Source: Larix sibirica (lineage: Eukaryota; Streptophyta; Pinopsida; Pinales; Pinaceae). From it: 21,621 bases of DNA. How positions within the stretch are numbered: the first letter of the stretch is position 1; each line of letters begins with the position of its first letter. The notes under the pieces were generated by a model. That model worked only from the letters and a program-made list of their open reading frames with translations. It did no database searches and had not been told where the DNA came from. Position numbers and translations under genes: made by a program. Location of the stretch: NCBI GenBank assembly GCA_004151065.3, contig NWUY0300062168.1, positions 6,934-28,554 on the forward strand, given 5' to 3'. Below are positions 1 through 10,200 of the stretch, piece by piece.

Positions 1-2150
1 AAACCAATGATGGCTTATGGATAACTAAGAGGGGTCCATTGTCACGTCACTAACCTTCTTCTGCTCTTTAGGCTAGCTCTTCTCTAGCTCAAGGGAGGAG
101 TCCCTAAATAGGATTACTAAGGTTTAGAAAAAAAGCACAAGGTGAATTTGAACAGTAACGCTAGCAAAATAATGTGTTTATGAAAATAAAAAATAATGGT
201 GATGAAGGGATTGGAGGCTAGTGTCTTATCAAATGGGCAAATGGGGTCAATAAAAGGCTCGTAATAAAGAGCTTAGTAACATCCAAGGATATCTAAGGTT
301 TGAGTGCCAATCTCCACCAAATCCAAGGAAGGCTTGAATTTACCCAAGTATCTACAAGGGAATAACTAGAGTGGTATCTTCAACACCAACTTGCGCATAA
401 TATTCATCAAGCATGGAATCCTAGGGCATACAACCAAGAGCTGAAAATGCACCACCTATTCGGCCATAAACCCAAATAAACTTAACCTTGCAAAGTNNTA
501 ACCTTGCAAAGTAAAGAGCTCACTTGCAAATCTTCCAAAAATAGCAGCAATTGTTGATCCAAGAATAAACCAAAGCATTAGCAAGACATCCACATCATAG
601 CGCTAGCATCAACCATCCATAAGAGCCAAAAGATATTCTATTAATTCCTAGTGGGAATTCTCTCCCAATCCAAACATGAGAAATTAACGAGGAAGAGGCT
701 CTCTTATATAAGAGGAGCTCAACTTCCTTTACAACAAAATAATGATAAAATCCTTGGATCTAGCCTAGGGTGGAGTAAACAAATCAAAATACTTCATTAA
801 CCCTAACAAACCCAAACTAAATCCATGAAAAGAGGTGGTCAAAGCTACAAGTACAATATCCAATATAAAAAAAGGCCTGAAAAAAGGGGGCGCCTCCTCT
901 AATTGAGGGATCAAATAGCAAGTCAAAGCTCTCCAAAAAGTGTCCACAAGGCATGAAGGTGGAAAAAACCTAGAAAAGCCATCCATAAAGATAGCTCCAA
1001 CGTCCCCATTAAAGAAGACCTCAAGTGTAGCGCTCCAACAAAGATGGTCCAAAAGCAATGAAGAAAACATAGATCTTAGGGTTTTGACCCTAGATCTTCT
1101 CCAAATGTGAAACGTCATCCATGGAATGGGGGGCTCAAGTCCATGTGATAACCTCCCAAGAGAGTGGAATGCTCCTCCAAACATGGGCTCAAGGAAGAAG
1201 ATGTCCCATCATGAAAAGCAAATGCACACATGTGAAAACTTTCATCCAAGATAGCATTCCAACTAACTCCAACAAACATGAGTAAATATCCACAAAAGGT
1301 TGAATGACTTCACCCGAGCACAACTCCACATGCAAGGACCCCTAAACATGGCAACAAACTCCTCAAAACATGAACATGAGCAAGCAAGGAAGCCAAACAA
1401 GGGGATGGCCCCTCCAATGTCTAACAAACTCCTCCAAATGTGGGACATAAACCCTTCTAATGTTGGCTGCTATCTCAAACAGAGCAATGAAAACAACCTT
1501 CAAGGAAATTCTCCATGAGATAAGGATAAGAGAGGATGCAAGAAACCCTCCAAAGGAAGACAGCCCCTCCAAGTATGGTCTACAACATCATCAAAGTGGG
1601 ACGGATCAACCAAAAAGGCTCCAAAACCTGCAAAACGACCTCCAAAAGGTGCCTGGAAATGCCTACAAAATGATTTCTACTGGCTGAGTGTTCTACTGAA
1701 TCTAGGAGGCCCACTTTTCATTTACTATTTGAGGGTGGAACAGTCCACAAATTGCCCTCTGTATTCTGTGTTTAAAGCTGATCTAGGGCTGTCATTAGGC
1801 CTCCAAATGATGGTGTAGTTGCTACAGGATTCATGGGTTACAAGCTGAACAAGTTGCCCTATGAATTACACATTAGGCATATGTGGATCGGCCCTTACTC
1901 TTGTTCACTAAAGGTGTGTGCTCTGAGAAATTTAAGGTTCAATGAGCAAGTAATAACCCTACAAATACCAGACTTCTTACCAGTCATTGCTGCTGTTCAT
2001 GTGATGTAAAACAGATCCCTAAACCATCCAACTACTGTAGGTCTTCAGGCGGCCAGAGAATTGAGTTAGCTGCTGCATAAGTGCTGGTTTGTTCCTGCTC
2101 AAACAGTTCAGATTTCCTGGCTGGAGATACACCATAAAACAGTCCACTGA
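1..2150. other. Anonymous intergenic DNA, no supported gene
   Basis: No recognisable protein, RNA gene or transposon end was found here. Open frames exist on the minus strand (for example 765-1184) but their translations have no family resemblance and no codon structure. Between about 1170 and 1810 the plus strand is enriched in short CTCCAA/CTCCAAAnATG words, a degenerate simple pattern that removes stop codons and so makes spurious frames. The region may be old, decayed repeat DNA; that is inference. Confidence 0.5.
483..512. other. Assembly gap (NN) flanked by a 14 bp direct duplication
   Basis: Two Ns at 497-498 separate two identical copies of TAACCTTGCAAAGT (483-496 and 499-512). This is what is seen when two contig ends that overlap are scaffolded without merging, so the duplication is probably an artefact. 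Single Ns also occur at 3718, 18147 and 19538. Confidence 0.8.
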
Positions 2151-2590
2151 CTAGGATAAATCATGGTATTAATTATCGTAGGGCTAATAAGAAGCTTCAT
2201 TGCTTGGATTCTGCTGGTGATTACATCAAATCAGGCTCAAAATTGGAGTATGAATGCAGGTTCAAGGCTATTCAAAATTGCCCCACTGCCATCAATCAAC
2301 AGCTATACAACTTACCAAGAGATGGGCAATTTCCTTCATATTCATATACTTTGGAGTTTGGACTGTGCATTTCTGAGAATATTGCAGCCATTTTACCCAA
2401 AATTTTAATTTAAGATGCATTCACTGTATTCCTAAAGGTGCAACGGAATCTTCACCAGCATTTTCTAAATCAATATCATGTATTTTGAGACTGCAATGCC
2501 CACAGATCTATACCAGGCAGCTGCCCAGAATCTCTGTCCCAAATCTGCTACAGGAATTGATAAATTCGGCACCGAAGTACAGGGATTTTC

Positions 2591-2677
2591 TTCCTCTTTG
2601 ATGAGAGACATCACAATACCTTCATATCCTTTTAATGCATCCAAATGCAAAATTGTTCTTCCATCATGATCCCCATT
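2591..2677 (-). pseudogene. Ankyrin-repeat fragment, plant K+ channel-like
   Basis: Directly continuing from the ARR fragment on the minus strand, one frame reads NQNGDHDGRTILHLDALKG followed by YEGIVMSLIKEE. This matches one ankyrin repeat (DGRTPLHLAA.KGYE.IV..LI), and the wording is closest to the ankyrin domain of plant Shaker-type K+ channels (AKT/SKOR) as far as I can judge from memory. One frame stays open from 2734 to 2465, but after residue EE the translation stops resembling ankyrin. The substitutions P to I and A to D in the TPLHLAA core suggest decay. Only one repeat is visible, so the parent gene is uncertain. It has no promoter or partner exons here. Confidence 0.6.
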
Positions 2678-2679
2678 TT

Positions 2680-2917
2680 GATTAGATGCTGCCAAATGTT
2701 CCTGAGCTCCCCAGTAGGTAGTCACATGCCCCATGTTTGATTACCACACTGGTTTCTTCATCACAATGACAAGAAGATCCATCTCCAACCCTACGTGTTC
2801 AAGGAGCTTGAACAAATCCAGGTTAGGCATATTAACATCAATCACAACTATGTCAAAACCACCCTTTCTCTCTTGAAGCATTGATAGTGCAACAATTGCT
2901 TGGAAACATGTTGTAAC
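2680..2917 (-). pseudogene. Type-B response regulator (ARR) receiver-domain fragment
   Basis: On the minus strand, reading from 2917 downward, the translation runs [14 protein letters not shown], then [17 protein letters not shown], then [18 protein letters not shown]. This is the second half of the receiver (Response_reg) domain of plant type-B ARR transcription factors, which sense cytokinin phosphorelay. The aspartate of VIDVNMP sits where the phosphoacceptor is expected. A frame change near 2755 gives [15 protein letters not shown], and another near 2710 gives ELRNIWQHLI, both typical of the end of this domain. The stretch expected between DYLL and ELRN (KPVRxE) is missing and 'SADG' is lost. 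The 5' edge follows an AG dinucleotide, so it could be an exon edge, implying a genomic rather than processed copy. No first receiver half and no Myb/GARP DNA-binding domain were found. It is clearly non-functional. Confidence 0.8.
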
Positions 2918-2949
2918 TGGCCAAATGCAGAGAACATGCTACAGGTCAG

Positions 2950-4489
2950 GGTGCTTTATGAAGAAAAATGACATAAGCATGAAAATTTTCATTCACACAT
3001 TCCATCAAACACTTTGACCATCTAGGGTTTTAATTAAAGATTTGCACATAATACTTTGAAATTAAAACCACCAAGTCAAAAGTCCTTCAAACACTGAAAA
3101 TTATGCAAGCACATAGAACACATGCATTTTTGGTCAATCTAGACCAGGCAAAACCCCAACCTGGGGAAAACCCTAAGAGGAAGATTTTTCATTAAGAGTA
3201 CATTCAGAAAACTCCATTACAATGAATTTTTCATCAAACCCTTACTGAAAAAATTCACAAAAATATTGCAGCAGCAAACTACCTCAAAAATCTGAGCCAA
3301 CCTCGAAATCTGTGCCAAAACCTGCTGTATGATCTGCTGTACGTGCTGTACAGCCTGCTCCTCTTCTGCCTCGATTTCTGAGCCCACATGTGCCTGCAAT
3401 TAATGCTGTACGGCCTGCATTTAATGCACAGTCAATTCTTTGGATTCAAGCCAGCCTTCTTGGGATTCAAGCCCACATGTGTGACTGTAATAAATGCTGT
3501 ACGGTCTGCTACAGGCAGCCTTGGGATGTGTTCTGCTCCTTTTCTTTGGAATTTGTGACTTCTCTTTCCTGGGAACTCTTCTTGGTCTTCAATCTCTCCT
3601 CTTTTTCTCTCTTGATGGTGAGTGTGTCCTTTCTTTTGCCCCTTTTTCTTCTTTTATACTTTACTTTTCAATATCTAACCCTAACTACCAAAGAAACTAA
3701 CTAATCAATGGCTAGGANTCACTTTTTACATAAATGTACAAGGAACAAAGCTTTCAAGTCCCCCTCATCCCACCCACACCAAAAATATGAGGGAGGACCT
3801 CCAGAGTTATCTTTTTCAACACTTTAGGCAATAGACTTTCAATAGGCAGCAAAATCTAATCCTCTAGGGCTGGAAAGCATGCTGCTACAGGACACTGGCA
3901 AGGGACATGCTGAATGCTACAGGTATATCACTGGTTATTCTGCCAAAATTTGCCTATAATTAAACCATTACAGTGTTCCTCCTTAGCCCATTTCTGCTGT
4001 TAGCTAAAAATACATGAAAGAACAGGCTGTAACAACCTCCATAAGGTACACTTGCTCCACAGTACAGCTACCGATTGTTAACCATAGCCACTAGCATCCA
4101 TCAACTAGGCTAGCACCACAATATGAAGCAAAACTCCAATATCAAATGCATCCCCTACTGCTGAAATTGTGAAAAAATTCACAAGTGAACACCCTTGCAT
4201 GATGAGGGGTAACACTTTGCATAGAAACATGAAAGTGCTAAGTGTAATCATACAACCAATGCAATCATGCTAGCACTTTATCAATTACATATATTTTTCC
4301 CTTGTGTTTGATGATTAAATAAAACAAGGCCACTTGAAAAATGAGATGGCATATGGTGGAATGTCTATGAGTGCTATGTTGAAATATGGAGTGTCATCAG
4401 CAAAACCAAAGATACCAAACCCATGCTAATTATGACATAAATTCATACAAGAAGACTCTATCCATTCATGGATAGGGCTAATATAAATT
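2950..4489. other. Intergenic DNA with scattered short repeats
   Basis: No gene is supported. Frames at 3217-3399 (minus) and 3390-3704 (plus) are low-complexity translations of repeat DNA. The stretch contains four of the six TGCTACAGG words, a ~90 bp imperfect direct repeat, a single N at 3718 and a small inverted repeat TTGTGAA/TTCACAA at 4167-4184 that foreshadows the hairpins at 4517 and 5390. Confidence 0.5.
3381..3560 (+). repeat. Imperfect ~90 bp direct repeat
   Basis: AGCCCACATGTG at 3381-3392 recurs at 3470-3481, and TAATGCTGTACGGCCTGC at 3401 recurs as AAATGCTGTACGGTCTGC at 3492. The period is about 89-91 bp. The inner part has diverged. It looks like a local tandem duplication inside the region rich in TGCTACAGG. 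Confidence 0.6.
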
Positions 4490-4490
4490 T

Positions 4491-5198
4491 CTAGCCATGA
4501 AATCCTACAAGCTCGACACTTGTGAAAAATTCACAAGTGATGTGACTAAAATCACAATGTTGTAACATTGTAATTATGCTGAGAAATGCATTCTACAGTC
4601 CAGGTGGGGGAAGATGTTCAACTCTTTGTCCATATGTGTAACATCAACACCAATCTGTTCAATGTATTCTTTGTTTTTTAACAAATAAATGTTCACTGAC
4701 ATCGACCGGATGTAAAACAAATTAAAAATTAAAAAAATTCATGTATATATATATATAAAAGAGAAAGCAAGACATATACAACTCCCATATATGGCATCCC
4801 TCTAAATAATATCAACTAATTCAAGATGGATAATGAGCATTAACTATGCTGTTCATTTGTCTACAGCAATTGGCTCATGATGGAAAAATAATGCAATATC
4901 TAATGGGCAAAACAAATCCATTCTAATCTTATTATAATTATTTAGAGATAGAAATCTAATCCATGTAACTATTATTCCAATGTTATCAGGAATATGGGAA
5001 ACACATTTTGTGACACTCATAGAAGGTAAATTGAACTAGCATGGATCCATCTTAACAATGGATCTATTAAGTGTTGAGAGGCATCAAAAACTATGAGATG
5101 CAAACTTCAATGCATTTAAAGTATTTCAGGGTGATAAAACACTGACTTTTGCACCTCAAGGGTTTTGATCTCACATAGCACTTAATAGATCTAGTATT
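4491..5198 (+). repeat. First copy of an ~870 bp-period tandem duplication (uninterrupted)
   Basis: Left part A (4491-4743) matches 5364-5641, and right part B (about 4758-5198) matches 11708-12151, both with only scattered mismatches by eye. Between A and B this copy has an uninterrupted TA tract (4744-4757), whereas the second copy is split there by a 6 kb LINE. This copy therefore shows what the insertion site looked like before the LINE arrived. A contains a hairpin (CACTTGTGAA / TTCACAAGTG, 4517-4539). Confidence 0.9.
4517..4539. repeat. Short inverted repeat (hairpin) in duplication copy 1
   Basis: CACTTGTGAA at 4517-4526 is the reverse complement of TTCACAAGTG at 4530-4539, with a 3-nt AAA spacer. 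The same element in copy 2 (5390-5413) has an even longer perfect stem. Confidence 0.75.
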
Positions 5199-5260
5199 AC
5201 GACTGAAGATCAACAAACACATCTCCAAAAAAATCACTATTAGTCATAGCTTTAAAACTT

Positions 5261-5294
5261 GGTCAACTCAAACTTGGACTTGGTTGAGTTGACC
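5261..5294. repeat. Inverted repeat, 11 bp stem
   Basis: GGTCAACTCAA (5261-5271) pairs perfectly with TTGAGTTGACC (5284-5294) around a 12-nt spacer. It lies in the spacer between the two duplication copies, followed by a small direct repeat GACCATCAAC.GAGCCGACTC (near 5292 and 5332). The core holds TTGAC words like W-boxes, but nothing nearby suggests a promoter. Confidence 0.6.
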
Positions 5295-5363
5295 ATCAAC
5301 CGAGCCGACTCGGTCTTCAAACCAAATCGGGTGACCATCAACTGAGCCGACTCATCCAATTAT

Positions 5364-5641
5364 CTAGCCATGAAATCCCACAAGCTCGACACTTGTGAAA
5401 AATTTCACAAGTGATGTGACTAAAATCACAATGTAGTAACATGTTGTAACATTGTAATTATGCTGAGAAATGCATTCTACAACCCGGGTGGGGGAAGATG
5501 TTCAACTCTCTGTCCATATGTATAACATCAACACCAATCTGTTAAATGTATTCGTTGTTTTTTTAACAAATAAATGTTCACTAACATTGACCAGATTTAA
5601 AACAAATAAAAAATAAAAGATTCATATATATATATATATAT
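5364..5641 (+). repeat. Second duplication copy, left part A plus (AT)n target tract
   Basis: This repeats 4491-4743, including a perfect 11 bp-stem hairpin at 5390-5413, and ends in an alternating AT tract (5624-5641). The LINE begins immediately after that tract, and the right part B of this copy resumes only at about 11708. The 5' AT tract together with that at 11693-11709 forms the target-site duplication. Confidence 0.9.
5624..5641. repeat. 5' copy of LINE target-site duplication in (AT)n
   Basis: An alternating AT tract of 18 nt ends where LINE sequence starts (GAATGATATAC). A matching alternating tract flanks the LINE's 3' end. The paralogous uninterrupted locus at 4744-4757 has one such tract, consistent with duplication of it on insertion. 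Because the tract is a microsatellite, the exact duplication length cannot be fixed. Confidence 0.75.
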
Positions 5642-5961
5642 GAATGATATACAACGGAGGAATTGGAGCTCGAAGGACCAAAGGGAGCAATGTATTTCTC
5701 GTCAACTCACCCTGCAACACTTTCCATCCGTCCTGACACCACCCTATCTATTCATGTTGTCGGACGCTAACCCCTCTAAACTTTCTCGCCCACTCATCCT
5801 TGTGAACCTACAACAAATCCTCCTCATCATCAATCTAGCTCATCCCTTCTTCTGGATACTTTATCTCACGTCCAAGATGTCCTGCCCTCCGTCTCCATAA
5901 CTCATCCTCCTTTCCCTGACTCTCCCTCCAAGTTCCCCTTCCTCTTGTGCTACCCACCTTC
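5642..5961 (+). other. LINE 5' untranslated region
   Basis: About 320 nt between the target tract and the first ORF1 ATG. It is pyrimidine-rich on the plus strand from about 5700 (many CTC/TCC words), a common feature of leader sequences. L1-type elements start transcription from an internal promoter at the 5' end; no TATA box is visible, and the promoter role is inferred from the family. Confidence 0.6.
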
Positions 5962-7249
5962 ATGGACCCCAAGATCCCCACTCCACGAAAACGACAAAGA
6001 CACAAGAAGCCAAGGTGTATTAAGAAATATTCTGATCCAATGAACGTAGTAATTGACCTAGGACTCATCAATGAAAATGTGGTACTATACACTGAACGTG
6101 CACTCATTGACCGCTTCCATGCTCGTAGATTCACAAAAGAAGGCCTAAGACAGTGGAACCAACACACATGGGAGCACATCCTTGGCTACTCTCCACTCAC
6201 ACATGCCAACACACAAGGGTACATTACCTTCAGCTTCAACACTGCAGATGATTGACATAGAATAGCTATGGAAGGGACGTGGTTTTGGGGGAGTGCAGCC
6301 CTCACTCTTTTTCAATGGTATGCAGGGTTCAACCTTATTAGAGAAAGAATACACAAGCTTTCCCTCTAGGTAAAGATGCCCTGTCTGCCATTAGAGTTTT
6401 GGTCCACCCCTATCTTCAGGACTATAGGAAACACCTTGGGGATTTTTTTGCGGGTGGCCCCTGAGACTAAACAAAAAAGAAAACATCAGTAGCCTCCATA
6501 TGTGTTGAGATGGACATTTCTCAGGGGTTACCAAACATCATTATGCTAGAGGCAGGGGATAACCACTACATGCGACCACTAGATTACAAGAACGTTTCCT
6601 TTCGTTGCAACTCTTGTAAGTCGCACGGTCATCTTCAGATCAAGTGTCTATTCTTGAAAGCCTCGGATGAAATTGGTGGAGCTCAGTTGGTTATGAGCCC
6701 TTCTTTGGATTTTGGGGATGAAACCCTAGAGCCAAATCTGAAAGGGAAAAGAAAGTTACAGGAGGCTGAAGAGGAATTAGAAGGGCCGCAAAAGACTCGC
6801 TTAGAAATTGGTGAAGAAGTGGCAAGGGTCAATGCAAAACCGTTAATCAACCTCGGATCCAGGGAACCCCATCCAATCTTTCTCCCATCAAAAAGAAGAG
6901 TCCCTCCCCACACATTCCATCCCCATCCTCGTCTTCGACTATTCTAGAATCCTCCCCATCAGATTCAGAGGAATTCATTCCCCACTTTGGTAAAAAGAAA
7001 GATCCCTCCTCAAGTGATTTCTCAACCTCTACATTGAATTGTCGATATCAGACCAAATCCCATTCAAAGATAGGGATCCAATCTAGAGGTCTAAGCTCCT
7101 CTCGGCAGCCCATTAAATCGCCAATCAGAGGCCATAGATTACACATCCGTCAAGCAAAATTTACAATACAATAGGAGGTTATAGCAGTAACACAGTCAAC
7201 TATTCATCGAGCCCTTAGCAAAGCATCCCAAGCAGGGGTTCAAAAATGA
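5962..7249 (+). pseudogene. LINE ORF1 protein (DUF4283-like plus CCHC zinc knuckle), broken
   Basis: ORF1 proteins of plant LINEs bind the element's RNA and form the RNP. The ATG at 5962 opens a basic start (MDPKIPTPRKRQRHKK), then a DUF4283-like domain (RRFTKEGLRQWNQ; GYITFSFNTADD; RIAMEGTWFWG). It continues past a TGA (6253-6255) and a TAG (6367-6369, where the family has the W of WV[KR]MP), through LPLEFWS and, after a frameshift near 6485, ASICVEMDISQGLP. A CCHC knuckle, CNSCKSHGHLQIKC (CX2CX4HX4C), lies at 6606-6647. A basic, Ser/Pro-rich tail follows after a further frameshift near 6880, with one more TAG at 7172-7174. The ORF1 stop TGA (7247-7249) overlaps the ORF2 ATG as ATGA. Reconstructed length is about 428 codons, normal for the family. 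The order and spacing make the call firm even though the frame is broken. Confidence 0.87.
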
Positions 7250-10200
7250 AAATCCTATCTCACAACTCAAGAGGCATAGGGTCTGCCTCAAACCAAAAAG
7301 CCCTAAAGAGACTCTCCATCAAAATCAAACCATCCCTTATGTACATTCAAGAGACAATGTGTAGTGCAGTCGTTGCTCAAAAGCTCCTCAAGAAGCTCTT
7401 TCGTGACCAAACGTTCATATTGCAGGATGCAGAGGGTAACTCAAGTGGTCTGGCTCTTGGATGGGACCAAACTCTAAAGCTTCAATCATCGGTAAGCACA
7501 CAGCACTACATCTTAGCATCGATATTTTCTTCATCCTTCAATGTTCCCTTGATTTGCTAAACATTTACACCCCCTCTCGTGATCGTGAAACCTTTTGGAG
7601 CAACCTTTTTGATTCCCCTCTTACCTCCCTCTTGCACCTTATCATGGGAGGCGACCTTAATTTGACTCTGCATTCAAGCGAATCTTGGGGATCCTCTGCT
7701 AGATCAGACCCACTCTCCTCCTATTTTGACAACCTCTTTAATCAGCATCTTTTGGTTGATGTTGAACCACTGAATATTGGCCCAACCTAGTCTAACAAGC
7801 GATCTGATTCCTTGCATACAGCCAAGCACCTGGATAAATTTATGATTAAATAATCATTGCTTCTAGATTTGCTTGCCTACAAATCGGATATCATTAAAGT
7901 AGGGCACTCCAACCCCTTTTTGATTACCCTAGATCTCTCTTCCAAGACATCCAAGCCTCCATCCTCGTTCAAGTTCAACCCTCACTGGCTAAAATATGTC
8001 GATTTCAACGCTCTTGTTGTTGGAAATTGGAGAAGTGGTCGAGACCCCAATGGTCCCCCTGTCATGATGGCCATTCAGCAAAAACCTCTTGAAAATCAAA
8101 GGACTCTCCAAATCATGGGCTCAAAATACTTTCAAAAACGATGAAAAAGCCCTATCTGACATTGAATCAGCTCTTTCTTCCATGTTAGAATCACTAGCTT
8201 CTCCTCAGATCGACATGGAAACTCTTAAGGAAATTGACACTTTAGAAAAAGACAAGGTTAGACTCTTAGCCTAGACAAAGGCAAAATGGCGCATGAAGAG
8301 TTGAGCCTTGTAGCTTGCGAAGGGAGATCACAACATAGCATTTTTTTACCATCAAGCAAATGGGAGGAGGGAAATCAACACTATTTGGTTGGTAAAAGAT
8401 GAATAGGGTCAAGAATGTCTGGATTTCCCCCAAATCTCGAAGGCAATAGTACAACACTATAAGGGACTTTACACAGATCCCCCTCGAGAGAACATTTGGG
8501 ATATAATGGCAATAGCATCCTTCTTCCCTAGATGGATCTCTCCACCACAATATGGGGATATTTAAAAGCCAGTCTCTAAAGATGAGGTGCACAAAGCATT
8601 ACTCTCCCTTCAACCAAGGAAATCGACAGGTCCAGACGGGTGGACCTCAGAATTTTTCTCTCATTTTTGGGATCTCATGGCAGAGGACCTAACTACAATG
8701 GTCGAAGAATCCAAATCCTCAGGTAAGATTCATCTCCCTCTCAATTCTACATTGATTGCTAATATTCCAAAGGTTGATTGCCCCTCTGGTTTCAACCAAT
8801 ATTGTCCAATTTCATTGTGTAACTACTGCTACAAGCTCATAGCCAAGGTCATTGACCACCACATTAAACCTATTCTTTCTGCAAATATTTCATTCGAGCA
8901 ATTTGGCTTCCTTGATCAATGAAATATTCATGAAGCCATAGGAGTGGCACAAGAATCCCTCCACTCCATCAAGACCAAGGCTCAGCCTTCCTTCATGCTC
9001 AAAATTGACCTGTCCAAGGTATTTGACAAGGTCGATTGGCTTTACCTTCAACTTATTCTCACACAAGTTGGCTTCCTGCATAACAACATAAACTGGATTG
9101 AAGATTGTTTTAAGAGTCTCTCTTTTGCAATTCTCATCAACGGCTCTGCCTCCTCATTCTTCTCCCCCTCCCACAGTCTTCGACAGGGTTTCCCACTATC
9201 CCCCCTACTCTTCATAATTGTCACAGATGCCCTCAATTGCTATAGCAACTCTGAAAGACGAAATAGCAATCTCACAGGTGTGAAAATTGCAGGTTCCCTC
9301 TATATCTCACAAATTCTCTTTGTGGATGACATTCTTATTTTTGGGAAAGCATCAGTTGTGGGAGCAAAATGTTTGGATAGAATCCTCGAGGTCTTCTCCT
9401 CAGCCACAGATATGGAGATTAATTTCAAAAAATATGCCATCACCTTATTTCATGTGCCTCTCACACAAAAACCACTTCTCCTCCTCGCTCTCCCTTTCCC
9501 TGAAGAACCTTATGATAATTGTTTCAAATACTTAGGGTTTCTACTCAAAACAAACGACTACAGGATCCAAGATCGGCAGTGATTGATTGACAAGATAAGG
9601 AAAAGAATTGGATCATGGGCTCATAGATGGTTATCATTGGCAGGGCACTTAACATTGATTAAGAGTGTCATCTCTGCAATCCAGGTATACTGGATGTCAC
9701 TTGCATTCATCCCAAAAGCTATCATAAACAAAATCAAGACACTCAGCACTGATTTTCTATGGTCTGGAAACAAAAATGATGCTTCCATTCCCTTGTGTCG
9801 ATGGGAGCTTTTATGTACGCCAAATAGAAGTGGAGGTTGGGGCATAAAAAATTTGCAACTATTTTCACAAGCCCTAGTAGCAAAAGGACTATGGTGAATA
9901 ATAATAAGCAAGGGTCTATGGCAGCAATGCATCTATCAGAAATACACTGCCCCTCTCTCCATGTTATCTTGGCTCTGATCAAACCCTTCTCCCCCAGGCA
10001 TGGGTTCTATCATCTGGAGAGCGATCATCAAGAGTTTTCACATAATTGGGCAAGACCTTGCATGGGATCCTAGAAATGGTAGGAAAATTACACCGGGGGT
10101 GGACCCTATCATTGGACTCTCCCCAATGGAATTGATCTCAAAAGAACTAGTCGACCATCTAAACTCTCGTCGGCTACACACTTTAGCTGATGTATATAGT

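Larger units (their letters stand above)
1820..3923 (+). repeat. Dispersed 9-mer TGCTACAGG, six copies
   Basis: Exact copies of TGCTACAGG lie at 1820-1828, 2546-2554, 2937-2945, 3507-3515, 3893-3901 and 3915-3923, all on the plus strand; I found none on the minus strand. Six copies of a given 9-mer in about 2 kb is far more than chance (well under one expected). Related words (TGCTGTACGG, CTGCTGTAC) cluster at 3310-3510. The copies may mark a decayed array or an element's internal motif. Confidence 0.6.

Noticed and set aside
765-1184. 139-codon open frame on the minus strand
   Set aside because: The translation is compositionally odd (F, L, W-rich) with no domain likeness; stops are absent because of CTCCAA-rich repeats.
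2163-2413. Two overlapping plus-strand frames of 69-81 codons
   Set aside because: No family likeness; the nearby recognisable coding similarity is on the opposite strand.
3390-3704. Overlapping open frames on the plus strand with hydrophobic stretches
   Set aside because: T-rich low-complexity translation crossing the 90 bp direct repeat; no start context or family likeness.
8266-8592. 108-codon minus-strand frame
   Set aside because: Antisense shadow of LINE ORF2; the plus strand aligns with the RT family here.
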